A DNA stretch of 64,000 nucleotides from Desulforamulus ruminis DSM 2154 (GCF_000215085.1 NC_015589.1:682001-746000); one strand, 5' to 3'; positions 26,966 through 35,539 are shown, counted from the stretch's first letter. Notes: generated by a model from the sequence alone, not told the origin. Numbers and translations are program-made.

Positions 26966-29240
26966 ATGAGAAGGATTATTTTATTGCTGGTTTGTGTCCT
27001 TGTATTTTTTTCCACATCACCGGTATCCGGAGAAGAATACGACAAAAGATGGTGCACCCTGGCGGACAACACCCAGGTATACGGATATTGGCAGGAAGTT
27101 GCGGGAACCTGGATACTGGTTGAGTGTAATCCTGGTACCGGAAAAGAAACGGGCTTTGCTTTTCTAAACTCCGGAAAGTATGAAACCAGAGAAAAACAGG
27201 TAGTGGATCGCTATGAATACGTTAAGCATGAAGATTTAAGGCGGGTTAGGGAGGTAAAGCCGGTTATTGTGGAAAGAGTATTTGCCCCCAATGCCCCCAC
27301 GGATACAGAAGTGGACATGGACTACTACCGGGGAAACCGGGGAGGTGCGGCTCATATCGTCATATAGTGCCATGTGGCCGGGAGACACCGACCCGGTGGT
27401 CATTCCCAACACAGATCCCAAAAGATACCTGATCGTGGCGGCCGTCACCAACCCGAATTCCTTCCCGGTGAAGGCTCGGGTCCAGGTAACGTTGCAAACG
27501 ACAACCAATCCATCCGGGGCAGATATAGACGTGCTTTTTCAGCCGAACGAAACCCGATACATCAAAGTCAATGATCAATATCAGAAAAAAATTGAAGATC
27601 AATATGGGGAGTACGTGAATGGCAATTGGCAGGAAGGCTGGTCCACCGGGAGGAATTCAACCTCCATTCGGGAAAACCTAGACCCGCAATTACCGACATA
27701 CTTGAGGCCCAGTTATGGATGGTATGATATGTCAGACGTCACGGGAAATGGCAATCTGGCTCTGTGGAATCCGGATGTCCTCACTGCCAATTCAAAAATT
27801 TTCTATCGTATCCGGTCCAGCTCTTCTCCAAGTTGGTCCATGGAAGGGACCATTTATCACGATGTGAACGGCTGGCAGATTAGTGGGACTTGTACTCCTG
27901 CCAATCAGGCCAATACAGCAAAGACGAAGATTCAAGCATGGGTCAATAAAAATGCTCCCTTATTTACAACGGTACGTTCATATAACGACCCCGTGACATA
28001 TTCTAGTGACGGAATCATTGTGGAACGAATGTATGGTTCTGAAGCCGGGATTACGGATCGAGCCTCCCTCAGCGAATGGGATCTGGTTGGTCCAATCGTG
28101 AGGGGATATAGCAGCGGCGATATTGATACCGTTGAAGAAGACCGGGGAGGAAGGGGACTCTGGACCCTGCGGGACCCCCGATTCTCGGCTTGGCACGAAA
28201 ACCTAATTCCTGTAGTCAAGCAAGAACCCCTCTTTATTGCCCAATACGAGTTTATAGCCCAGGAACATCCCCAGGTTGGATATTTGAAAAAGGCCGTTAT
28301 CCCTGGATGGTATGTTTTGGCAGGAACCGAAGAACTGCCGCGGTTTACGCAGACGGTGAACCTGGTCAGCGCGAACGTACAGAACGTATCCGGATCAAAC
28401 TATCAGTTTACGGTCGTTTGTGATATAAACGTCACCGCCGTTAACAAGAGTGGATTTGATGTGAAATTTACTTCCCCGAATCCCATTCGCTTCTATATTC
28501 CAGCAGCAAAATTATTTAAAAATTATATTCAAAAAAATGCTTACGTAACCTCTACTGAAAGATATGATGGCCGCAAGGATAGATATATCACCTATTATGA
28601 ACGGACCGAACCCACTGCCACAAATACAGATTTTGATAAGATTCAACTGGGGACTAATACCATTACGCTGCCCAATGGGACAAACCAAACCCTTTTCAGC
28701 GAGCGTAGAACCATTATTCTAAAATGCCGTATGAAGAACGTCCCTGCTGTGAGTACCTTCGGAACCTACCTCAATGATTCGCGGGAGTCCCCATTCATTC
28801 AAAACGGTAGTCTGACATTCGAGTTTATACCCAAGACTGAGTTTGTCGGCATCGGGATCGCGGACATGCGATACAAATACTACAGCATTCCGAGCGACCG
28901 CATGGATGATGACTATACGAAGGATGTTTTTGGCAACCCCAATGGAATCCCCTTTCTGTCCAACATTCGGAAAGGCTTTCCACTCCTGGCCACGGATTCT
29001 CTCTATACCCGGTTGTGGAGCTATACTGGCCGTACAAAGATCGCTATCACAACCGGCAGCAGCACCATAAACAATAAATACTGGGTCGTGACAGAGATGC
29101 CCAGTGATACCTCGGATAATCCAAAGTATAAACCGGAATATAAGGATTACTATCAAAACGATTCTCTCAGACCTTTGGCTACCAGTGAATGGTCATGGAA
29201 TTGGGAAGAGGAAAGCGGCGGGGGTTTAGGAGGAGATTAA
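26966..29240 (+). pseudogene. Secreted protein B2, split by a +1 frameshift
   Basis: Homologue of B1. The first frame (26966-27367) encodes a signal peptide and continues to VDMDYY. Near 27328 the homology moves to the +1 frame (GETGEVRLISSYSAMWPGDTD), which stays open to 29240. Read across the shift the product is about 758 aa, against 750 for B1. The junction lies among short G runs (CCGGGGAAACCGGGG). No other lesion is visible, so it could be a recent mutation, a phase-variable tract, a programmed frameshift or a sequencing error. Confidence 0.75.
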
Positions 29241-29276
29241 CGAATTCAACTAGCTAAACGAGGAATTGTCCATCAC

Positions 29277-29325
29277 AAGGAACCCCCTACTTTAGTAAGG
29301 CTAAGGTAGGGGGTTCCTTATTTTT
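29277..29325 (+). terminator. Strong intrinsic terminator closing the surface-protein region
   Basis: Long stem AAGGAACCCCCTAC/GTAGGGGGTTCCTT, extended by TTTA/TAA pairing, followed by TATTTTTAT. Confidence 0.9.
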
Positions 29326-29358
29326 ATAACCCTTTATTAAAACAAGGAGCGTGATGAT

Positions 29359-30108
29359 GTGAACGAAACCATTGCCCAAATCCTTCATAAAAGAGACATA
29401 TCCATCTTTTTTCAACCCATACAAGATATGTGCTCCGAGGAGGTGTTTGGCTTTGAGGCCCTGGCCCGGGGACCCGGGGACCTGTTCTCCCCGGTGAATC
29501 TTTTTCGTGCCGCAAAGAAAGTTGGAAGATCTCAGGAGATGGAGCTTTTATGTTTTAACCAGGCCCTATCCGGATTGGATCATTTTCTCAAACCCATCCA
29601 AATCTTTATTAACATTAGCCCGGACACCCTGATCCAGCATCACGAAAAAATGATCCATGCGATTAAAAAATATCGTCAGCACCAAAATCGGATCATCATT
29701 GAACTGGCCGAGATCGGCCTCAAGGAGAAGAGAAGGATGGCGCTGGCTGAAATTCTGATGGACATTAAACAAACCGGCATCCAGGTTGCACTGGATGATG
29801 TGGGATCAGGGGACCGGAGCTTTTCCAATATCTGCGAACTGCCTGCGGACTATCTCAAGATCGACCGGAGTATTATCCAGGGCCTCACGAAGTACCAAAA
29901 CGGTTCGGCTCCTCACTACCTGACAGCCTTGGAAGCAATGCTCAGTATCGCCGGAAACCTGGGAGCCAAAGTGATTGCCGAAGGGGTCGAGACGCCAAAA
30001 CAGTACGAAATAGTCAAAAGTGCCGGGGTTCATCTGGCCCAAGGGTTTTACTTCTCACAGCCCAGACCGGTGGAATACTGGAAGTTCAAGGAGGTGACAA
30101 CATGCTAA
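29359..30108 (+). CDS. EAL-domain cyclic-di-GMP phosphodiesterase
   Basis: 249-aa single-domain protein predicted to hydrolyse c-di-GMP. Active-site motifs look intact: EAL at 33-35, INIS, IIELAE, DDVGSG (D146-D147, replacing the usual DDFGTG), K167 in YLKIDRS, AEGVET and QGFYFSQP. No sensory domain is attached. GTG at 29359 lies 9 bp after AAGGAG. It overlaps the next gene by 7 bp. With the GGDEF fusion at 5499 it gives the element both halves of c-di-GMP metabolism. Confidence 0.9.
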   Translation: MNETIAQILHKRDISIFFQPIQDMCSEEVFGFEALARGPGDLFSPVNLFRAAKKVGRSQEMELLCFNQALSGLDHFLKPIQIFINISPDTLIQHHEKMIHAIKKYRQHQNRIIIELAEIGLKEKRRMALAEILMDIKQTGIQVALDDVGSGDRSFSNICELPADYLKIDRSIIQGLTKYQNGSAPHYLTALEAMLSIAGNLGAKVIAEGVETPKQYEIVKSAGVHLAQGFYFSQPRPVEYWKFKEVTTC

Positions 30109-30632
30109 TCGGAGTGGATCTCTGCAACACCGTAACCAACATTAACTACGAGCTGCTTCAACGTTTCAACATCAGCCTAAAACAGTATCCGGCGCCGGAA
30201 GTACCGAAGGATTTTTTCACCTCCGCCGAAGGGCTCAAACTGTTTTTGAATGCCCGACCCTATACCGGCGCCCAGGAAGCTTTATTTCGAATGGCCGAAG
30301 AGGGATACCGCGTGGTTTATATGACCAGCCGGCCCAAACTGGCCGAGTTTGTAACCCGGAAGTGGTTACAAAAACATGGATTTCCTGCGGGCAGTGTAGA
30401 GTTTATTCCCGGCGACGAAAAAGCCACGATGGCCCGGGATTCAGGGATGGTGGCTTTCTTTGATGATGACCCGACCGTCATCCGGGGGCTGATCGAAAAA
30501 GAGATCCCGGTTTTTGTGAAAGCAGCCCCCTATAACGCCGCACTTTCCAGTCCCAACATTGTGCGGTTTACCGACTGGAAGCAGATGAATTCTTTAAACC
30601 AAATAATAAAGGGAGTGACCTCTCAATGTTAA
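30102..30632 (+). CDS. HAD-family 5'-nucleotidase-like phosphatase
   Basis: 176-aa protein of the HAD superfamily. Motif I reads GVDLCNT (first Asp kept, Asn where the acid Asp is usual), motif II YMTSRP, motif IV FFDDDP. This pattern resembles the NT5C/YqfW group of small nucleotidases. Overlaps on both sides (7 bp) place it in one operon with the EAL protein and the ParM-like protein. The altered motif I leaves the activity uncertain. Confidence 0.7.
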   Translation: MLIGVDLCNTVTNINYELLQRFNISLKQYPAPEVPKDFFTSAEGLKLFLNARPYTGAQEALFRMAEEGYRVVYMTSRPKLAEFVTRKWLQKHGFPAGSVEFIPGDEKATMARDSGMVAFFDDDPTVIRGLIEKEIPVFVKAAPYNAALSSPNIVRFTDWKQMNSLNQIIKGVTSQC

Positions 30633-31615
30633 CAAAAATTCTTGCCATTGATGTCGGCTACAGCCATGTCAAAGCCGTCTCTACGGAAAGCCGGATTTTG
30701 ATTCCATCCATCGTGTCCCCATACCAGGAGATGGTTCTGGCGGATCTCTCCAGTACCGATACAGGCCATTTGGTGAAGGTGAAAAAGGTGGATGGAACCA
30801 CCATCATCTACTTTGTAGGCGAACTGGCGGTAAAAGAGGGCCGGGGCGCCACCTTTACCTTGGACCGCCAGAAACATAAACACCCCAATCACGATATCCT
30901 GGTACTGACAGCCTCCAGGATCTTGGAAGCTCAACCGGGGTCTACCCTGGGAGTTGGTCTGCCGGTAGCGTATTACCGGACCCAGCGCGAGGAATTGATT
31001 CAACACCTGATGGGGGTTCATGGGGATATCAGCGTAAATGACAGTATTTTGAGGCGTATCAGCTTCGGTAAGGTGATTGTCTATCCCCAGGGTGCTGCGG
31101 CCCTTATAACGGCTCCTGGGCTTCCTCAGAACGGGCTGGTACTCCTGGTGGACGTGGGATATAAAACCACCGACTACATTGTGGCGGAAGTGGTCGGCGG
31201 GAAAGTGCGGCCGGTTTCCAACCTCTGCGGTAGCGTGGAAACCGGGATTTATGCCGTCCATGAAACCATTGCCCTTGAATATCAGAATCAAACTGGAATG
31301 CCCCTGTCCGTGGTAAATGTGCCGCAGGTCCTCAGCGAAGAGGGGAAGATTATCCACTACGGCCGGGAAATCGATTTCAACCTGACGCTGGAAAAAATTA
31401 AAACCGAAATCGCCATGAACATCGTCGATCAGGTTACCGCCCGACTGGGGGAACGAATGGCCTTTGTCCGCAAGGCCTACCTGGCTGGCGGCGGAGCCAA
31501 ATGCTTACCGGTTCTCTCATCCATGTTTCCGGTTACCACCATCTTGCCCAACGCCCAGTGGGCCAACGCAGAAGGGATTTTGGCGGTTGTGAAGCAGACG
31601 GAAGAGGCGTTATAG
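30626..31615 (+). CDS. parM: ParM/StbA-like actin-type partition ATPase
   Basis: 329-aa actin-fold protein that would polymerise to separate DNA copies. Phosphate-1 motif (ILAIDVGYSHVK), phosphate-2 (LLVDVGYKTTDYIV) and adenosine motif (AYLAGGGAKCLP) are clear. It is followed by a repeat region and a small ParR-like gene, the arrangement of type II plasmid partition loci (here gene, repeats, second gene). AAGGGAG precedes the ATG. Confidence 0.85.
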   Translation: MLTKILAIDVGYSHVKAVSTESRILIPSIVSPYQEMVLADLSSTDTGHLVKVKKVDGTTIIYFVGELAVKEGRGATFTLDRQKHKHPNHDILVLTASRILEAQPGSTLGVGLPVAYYRTQREELIQHLMGVHGDISVNDSILRRISFGKVIVYPQGAAALITAPGLPQNGLVLLVDVGYKTTDYIVAEVVGGKVRPVSNLCGSVETGIYAVHETIALEYQNQTGMPLSVVNVPQVLSEEGKIIHYGREIDFNLTLEKIKTEIAMNIVDQVTARLGERMAFVRKAYLAGGGAKCLPVLSSMFPVTTILPNAQWANAEGILAVVKQTEEAL

Positions 31616-31626
31616 ACGGAAACCGT

Positions 31627-31780
31627 TTTGTCCGACAAGTTTAAACCAGGAATACTCCGGGCTGAAGGCTCTTTTTTTATGTACTTGTCCGACAGAATTT
31701 TATTAATAAAAACTTGTCGGACAAACTTACTAAAATCAACCGTTAGCCCTTGATTATATTGAAAACGAGGTGTCCGACAA
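31627..31780 (+). repeat. Centromere/operator-like repeats of TTGTCCGACAA
   Basis: Four copies of TGTCCGACA in the gap between the actin-like gene and the ParR-like gene: near 31628, 31686, 31713 (inverted, TTGTCGGACAA) and 31771-31780. The last abuts the ATG of the ParR-like gene, so binding there would also block its translation or transcription. A weak GC hairpin with seven T lies at about 31659-31678. Confidence 0.75.
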
Positions 31781-32083
31781 ATGGCGTTTGATAAGAAATT
31801 GGATATTCGTCTGCCGGCGGATCATCCTTTGCTGCAGTTCCCCCAAAAAATCCGAAGCCAAAAGGCACGAGAAGCCATAGAGGCCGGGTTGGCTGTAAAT
31901 CAAGTCCTTGGAGAAATCAAAAACCTACTCTACGCCCTAGATATGCGGATGGGAAAACTGGAAAATTCATTAGAAATACTTCAAACCAGTGGCATTCAGC
32001 CTATTGAAAATAAAGAGGCGGAAAGAGAAGAAGCCCAAGCCAATGTTCAGTTTGACGTGGATGCTTTCATGAACCTGATGTGA
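31781..32083 (+). CDS. ParR-like centromere-binding adaptor (inferred)
   Basis: 100-aa protein. The N-terminal part (KLDIRLPADHPLLQFP...KAREAIEAGL) has the character of a ribbon-helix-helix DNA-binding protein, followed by a coiled-coil-like helix (MRMGKLENSLEIL) and an acidic tail. Size, position after the ParM-like gene and the adjacent repeats all suit ParR. Identity is from context. Confidence 0.65.
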   Translation: MAFDKKLDIRLPADHPLLQFPQKIRSQKAREAIEAGLAVNQVLGEIKNLLYALDMRMGKLENSLEILQTSGIQPIENKEAEREEAQANVQFDVDAFMNLM

Positions 32084-32112
32084 TGTGAATTTGAGTACGG
32101 GGAGCTGATATT

Positions 32113-33111
32113 GTGGATGACGTAAAATTCAAGGTTGGGGTGAAAGAAAGAAGAAAAAGAGCCGAGCTTACACTCCCACCTCTCACATTTCATCATTTGG
32201 ACTCATGGAGAAAGACCCTCGGGAATGATGCTTTTTTAGCCTGGCAGGTACTCTACACATTAGCAGACCGTCAAGCCTATCCGGAAACTCATGTCATTCA
32301 TCACTTTGATTATACCCGGCTGGCGGAGCGATTTGGATGTAAAAAAGACAAAGCTCTTCAACTGATCAAAACCCTGTTTGAATACGGGCTTATTGAAATT
32401 TGTGAAGAAAAAAATAAATTCGGTGGCACAACGAACCTCTATGTATGGTGTGATGTGCCTTTCTATTCGGAGACCATCTATTGCGATTTGGAAAAGAGGC
32501 GTCACTGGAAAGATCGGAACTCTGAAGGTCAAAAACTCGCTGCCATGAGGAAAATCAATCAAAAAGAAAGCCGTTCGGAAAAACCGAATGGCTCCGAGCC
32601 GTTCGGAAAAATAGAACGGCAGCCATTCGGAAAAATCGTACGGGAGCCGTTCGGAAATTCCGAATGTATTAATAATACAAATAATAATATTTCAAATTAT
32701 AATAAATCAAATCATTCATCCTTCCATCCTTCCGTTAGTGAAGGTATGAAAGAGTATCCTCCTAATGCGGGAAGGAAAGAAGGATTGAATGAGGATGGAA
32801 TGAAAAATCAATTAATCAATCAAAAGCAACTTGAGGAAGATATCGAAGTCGTTAAAAAGTATTTCTTTGAGAAGGTATCAGAGGATCAGGACATCGTTCC
32901 CTTTTTGCAAAGGTGGGTAAAGGAGAGTAACAAGGATACTGTACTTTACTGCATCGACCGGCTATTGGAGCAGGAAGAAGTGAAATTCACAATCCAGTGG
33001 TTGGAAAAAGCGATTGAGAACCCTGAAAAATACCCAAAAAAAATTAAATATGCAAAAAAAGATTCAGGCAATAACAAAAAACAAGTTTATTTGCGATCCA
33101 TGTATTCATAA
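32113..33111 (+). CDS. Probable replication initiator (wHTH N-terminus)
   Basis: 332-aa protein. The first 120 residues contain a winged-helix-like region (FDYTRLAERFGCKKDKALQL) as seen in plasmid replication initiators. A low-complexity middle (about 150-235) follows, including PFGKIERQPFGKI repeats that arise from DNA iterons and an Asn/Ser-rich stretch, then a C-terminal domain. GTG at 32113. Its place directly after a partition operon supports a Rep role. I cannot name the family. Confidence 0.6.
   Translation: MDDVKFKVGVKERRKRAELTLPPLTFHHLDSWRKTLGNDAFLAWQVLYTLADRQAYPETHVIHHFDYTRLAERFGCKKDKALQLIKTLFEYGLIEICEEKNKFGGTTNLYVWCDVPFYSETIYCDLEKRRHWKDRNSEGQKLAAMRKINQKESRSEKPNGSEPFGKIERQPFGKIVREPFGNSECINNTNNNISNYNKSNHSSFHPSVSEGMKEYPPNAGRKEGLNEDGMKNQLINQKQLEEDIEVVKKYFFEKVSEDQDIVPFLQRWVKESNKDTVLYCIDRLLEQEEVKFTIQWLEKAIENPEKYPKKIKYAKKDSGNNKKQVYLRSMYS
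32569..32735 (+). repeat. Iteron-like repeats and AT-rich stretch inside the rep-like gene
   Basis: AGCCGTTCGGAA occurs at 32569, 32597, 32621 (one change) and 32645, spaced 28, 24 and 24 bp. Inverted copies lie at 32584-32593 and near 32658. A very AT-rich tract (about 32667-32720) follows. This is the layout of an iteron origin with an unwinding region, placed inside the coding sequence. Confidence 0.65.
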
Positions 33112-33148
33112 AGCAATGCGAAAAAGCATTTAAAGGAGATGGATTGGT

Positions 33149-33565
33149 TTGAAAAAAATTGTTTGTGAAATAATCTCTAGCCCGGATCATGTGATCAAGT
33201 TTATCGAGGAATCCATGTTTGGATTCGATGAGACAAGGGTGAAATTCAAAGCAACCAGGGAAAAAGAAGCGTATCTGATAATTGAATTAGTCAACAAAAT
33301 TCCTGCACTGAGCTGGTTTGAAGCAGCTGAAAAATGGTTGCGTGAAAAACGATATTTCAAAGGGAAACACGCCTTTAAGATCGTCGGGGTGACTACTTAC
33401 GGAATAGCTATATATGACGATGCTCATCTTGCAAGGAAAGACGTGTCCGTTTTTATCCCATGGAGCAACATTGCCGGCATCCATACTCACACAGATGAAG
33501 ATCTTGTAGAGATGGAAAATGAAGTTAAAAGGCTACCATACTTACATCGCGAGGGCGGAAAATAA
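33149..33565 (+). CDS. Hypothetical protein
   Basis: 138-aa protein, TTG start 11 bp after AAAGGAG. Mixed alpha/beta composition, no membrane segment or signal peptide. It follows the rep-like gene in the same direction. No family recognised. Confidence 0.6.
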   Translation: MKKIVCEIISSPDHVIKFIEESMFGFDETRVKFKATREKEAYLIIELVNKIPALSWFEAAEKWLREKRYFKGKHAFKIVGVTTYGIAIYDDAHLARKDVSVFIPWSNIAGIHTHTDEDLVEMENEVKRLPYLHREGGK

Positions 33566-33864
33566 ATTCCGGACGTTTGTTCGTGTTGTACTCGAAAAAA
33601 CAGATAATATTGGGGTGGTTGAGAATGAGAATCTTTTTCGATCGCCCTTTGTTTTTCCCCCCGCCCAGGCTCCCCCGGGTCGCCCTCCCCAAACTCCTTA
33701 CCCCATAGGGGAATACAACGCATAAGCGAGCCGGAGGCCGCGCCTGGCCCGGCCCCAGGTGTCATACCGGGTGCGCGCCCCGGCCCCGGGAACCCGGCAC
33801 CGAGGTCCAGGCCGCCCAGGTCAAGGCCTCAGGCGTATGACAACAGTCGAACGACAAGAAAATC

Positions 33865-33880
33865 GTTCACCTAAGTGAAC
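33865..33880. promoter_or_regulatory. 16-bp palindrome, site 1 (one mismatch)
   Basis: GTTCACCTAAGTGAAC; differs by one base from the perfect form found five more times up to 43499. Candidate ParB (parS-like) or regulator site. Confidence 0.6.
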
Positions 33881-34050
33881 AACCGGTTTTTCCCCGGCCC
33901 GGTTTCCCAGGCACCCAGGAACCTGGCCCCGGGACCCAGGGGCGGCCCAGGTACCCGGGAACCTGGAACCCGGGAAAACCAGGACCAGGCCAAGGCCGAT
34001 CCAGGAGCCGGGACCGGGAACCTGGATACCCAGGAGCCAGGGCTGGGTTT

Positions 34051-34106
34051 CCGTTGCGGCCGGGGTCTTGTTCCCGTGAGAAAGAACAAGACCCCGGCCG
34101 CAACGG
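34051..34106. repeat. Perfect 23-bp inverted repeat with 10-nt loop
   Basis: Arms 34051-34073 and 34084-34106 are exact reverse complements (core GCGGCCGGGGTCTTGTTC), loop CCGTGAGAAA. No T run follows, so it is unlikely to be a simple terminator. It ends 41 bp before the RHH gene. Confidence 0.9.
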
Positions 34107-34146
34107 CCAGGTAACCGGGACCCGGAGGCCGGACTGACAGAAAGAG

Positions 34147-34488
34147 GTGAAGAGGATAAGCACAAGGGAATCTTTACGGCTGCCGGTGGAGATGGCGTCG
34201 AAGGTGCAACGGGAGGCGGCCCGGAGACATACAACGAAAACGGCGGTCATCATCGAGGCACTGGAGTGTTATTTCGGCAAACAAGAGATGGTTTTGACCA
34301 TGGCGGCGTTTATGGCGTCATCGGAACTACTGGCCATGGCCAGGAAACAGGAGGCGGAGGATCTGAGGAAGAGGATGATTCAACAGGCCCGGACGCTTCT
34401 GGAGGTGAACAGGGATGATATTCACACGGCTGGCTCGGGACAACAAAAAGATCGTCAAGGTGTTGGGACTGGTGAGTCCCCTGTTTGA
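34147..34488 (+). CDS. Ribbon-helix-helix (CopG/Arc-type) protein
   Basis: 113-aa protein with an N-terminal RHH motif (ESLRLPVEMASKVQREAARRHTTKTAVIIEAL) identifiable by its alternating strand and two helices. GTG at 34147 follows AGAAAGAGG. Such proteins serve as relaxosome accessories, ParR-type adaptors or antitoxins. The adjacent inverted repeat and downstream VirD4 favour a relaxosome role. The last 40 residues are poorly conserved in character and overlap the next gene by 74 bp. Confidence 0.7.
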   Translation: MKRISTRESLRLPVEMASKVQREAARRHTTKTAVIIEALECYFGKQEMVLTMAAFMASSELLAMARKQEAEDLRKRMIQQARTLLEVNRDDIHTAGSGQQKDRQGVGTGESPV

Positions 34489-34876
34489 TACCCGTCGGGA
34501 AAATCTCACGCCCAGGGAATACTGGCAGGACGGCACGTACTTCACCCACCCGGCCCGGGCCAAGGCGGTCCTGGTTAACCTGGAACCGGGGCGGCGCCTG
34601 GACCGGGAGGCCATGGTTTCCCTGGGGCGCCAGGGGGCGGGGCTCCTGGAGGCCCGGACTGGGCTGGTCACGGACTGGTGCGGGGGGATCTCCAAGGACG
34701 GTCGGCGGGTGGTGCTGGTGTTTAAGACGCTGGCTCATGATAACAGGACCTGGCGCAGGCGGGAGCTGTGGGTGGAGCCGGAGGATCTGCGGGCCATGGC
34801 GGAGCTGGTCCCCCGGCGGGGCAAGGACAGGGACCGGTGGCAGCACCGGAGGCGGGGGATGGAGCGCGGGCGGTAG
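34415..34876 (+). CDS. Hypothetical protein, very GC-rich
   Basis: 153-aa protein, ATG behind GGAGGTGAAC. Basic, with many Arg and Trp in the C-terminal half. No family recognised. The gene shares the high GC content of the region upstream, unlike most of the element. Confidence 0.5.
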   Translation: MIFTRLARDNKKIVKVLGLVSPLFDTRRENLTPREYWQDGTYFTHPARAKAVLVNLEPGRRLDREAMVSLGRQGAGLLEARTGLVTDWCGGISKDGRRVVLVFKTLAHDNRTWRRRELWVEPEDLRAMAELVPRRGKDRDRWQHRRRGMERGR

Positions 34877-34886
34877 GGGGTGAGGT

Positions 34887-34902
34887 GTTCACTTAAGTGA
34901 AC
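34887..34902. promoter_or_regulatory. 16-bp palindrome, site 2
   Basis: GTTCACTTAAGTGAAC; contains the GTG start codon of the next gene, so a bound protein would block its expression. Confidence 0.65.
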
Positions 34903-35109
34903 GAAAGGGGGTGGAAGTGTATCCGGTACAGCGAATGTAAGGACTGCCCGTGCGGGAACTGCGAATCCCGGAGGGAGCAATGCCCGGGGTGTAAGGAGAT
35001 GGCCTATTGTCAATCTCTAAAGCAGGCGCGGGGTGTCCGGTGGCATCATGGGGAGGGCTTTGGCTGTCATGTAAAGACAATTCGAAGGGAGTGTGGTGCT
35101 AATGAATAA
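34897..35109 (+). CDS. Small Cys-rich, probable zinc-binding protein
   Basis: 70-aa protein with eight or more Cys arranged as CxxCPCGNC, CPGCxxMAYC and a later GCHVK, suggesting one or two zinc clusters. GTG at 34897 lies inside the palindrome and about 11 bp after GGGGGTGAGG. It overlaps the next gene by 8 bp. Function unknown. Confidence 0.6.
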   Translation: MNERGWKCIRYSECKDCPCGNCESRREQCPGCKEMAYCQSLKQARGVRWHHGEGFGCHVKTIRRECGANE

Positions 35110-35539
35110 AGGTCCAGAGGCCGTTCACTTAAGTGAACGAATGGAAGGTCTCTTGCAGGGACACCGTACAGTATTTGGTTCTACAAGGCAGGGAATGAGT
35201 TTTTGCACAGGTATTTCCAGACTAACGGAAGATTTGAAGGATTTTGAGAGCCTCGTGATTACCGATCCTAAAATTGAGTGGATGCGTGATGGGATCGATG
35301 GTAAGAGGCAGGATTTTTATCTTGCTCTGGCGGGGCTGGTTATGTATGGTGGCAGGTTTAAGGCAGGGGATAAGAACTTAAGCACCATGATGGCTTTGGA
35401 ATATTTGCCGATAGAGCAACTGAATCAGATTTTTAAGGAAGAGCACCGGAGTGGAAAACTGCCGGTGTTTTTCTATGAGCACTGGCAGAAATACCGGCGC
35501 CAATTGATGCCGCCAGGGAAGGGAGGTGATAAAAGATGA
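35102..35539 (+). CDS. Stand-alone copy of the VirD4 all-alpha domain
   Basis: 145-aa protein. Its C-terminal half aligns with the middle of the VirD4 protein encoded just downstream: DFYLALAGLVMYGGRF / NLFTALMGLTRYGSFL, then EQLNQIFKEEHRSGKLPVFF / EKLDEAFEKEFRSGRLPVYY and YEHWQKYR / YEKWRGAV. In VirD4 this segment lies between the Walker motifs, where the substrate-binding all-alpha domain sits. No ATPase motif is present. It overlaps the following gene by 4 bp. It may be a decoy, adaptor or regulator of substrate docking. Confidence 0.7.
   Translation: MNKGPEAVHLSERMEGLLQGHRTVFGSTRQGMSFCTGISRLTEDLKDFESLVITDPKIEWMRDGIDGKRQDFYLALAGLVMYGGRFKAGDKNLSTMMALEYLPIEQLNQIFKEEHRSGKLPVFFYEHWQKYRRQLMPPGKGGDKR
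35123..35138. promoter_or_regulatory. 16-bp palindrome, site 3
   Basis: GTTCACTTAAGTGAAC inside the first codons of the VirD4-domain gene (encodes VHLSE). Confidence 0.65.

Larger units (their letters stand above)
33566..34146. other. GC-rich non-coding region, candidate oriT
   Basis: About 580 bp with no convincing gene. From 33760 on it is very GC-rich and full of short overlapping repeats of CCAGG, CCCGGGA and ACCTGG. It contains one variant of the 16-bp palindrome and ends in a perfect 23-bp inverted repeat just before a ribbon-helix-helix gene. Lack of codon structure, strong folding potential and the neighbouring RHH gene and VirD4 module suggest a transfer or replication origin. Confidence 0.45.

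Noticed and set aside
30629-31357. Long minus-strand ORF (242 aa) opposite the ParM-like gene
   Set aside because: It is the mirror of a well-supported actin-fold gene, has no ribosome-binding site and no recognisable protein features.
33519-33725. 68-aa ORF running out of the gene at 33149
   Set aside because: Overlaps a better frame, has no proper ribosome-binding site, and its second half is Pro-rich sequence from the GC-rich non-coding region.
33760-34110. Possible CRISPR array in the repeat-rich GC region
   Set aside because: Repeats are short, irregular and overlapping, with no constant spacer length and no cas genes nearby.
34310-34846. Minus-strand ORFs rich in Pro, Arg and Gln in the GC-rich block
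   Set aside because: High GC keeps all frames open there; the plus-strand genes have better starts and composition.
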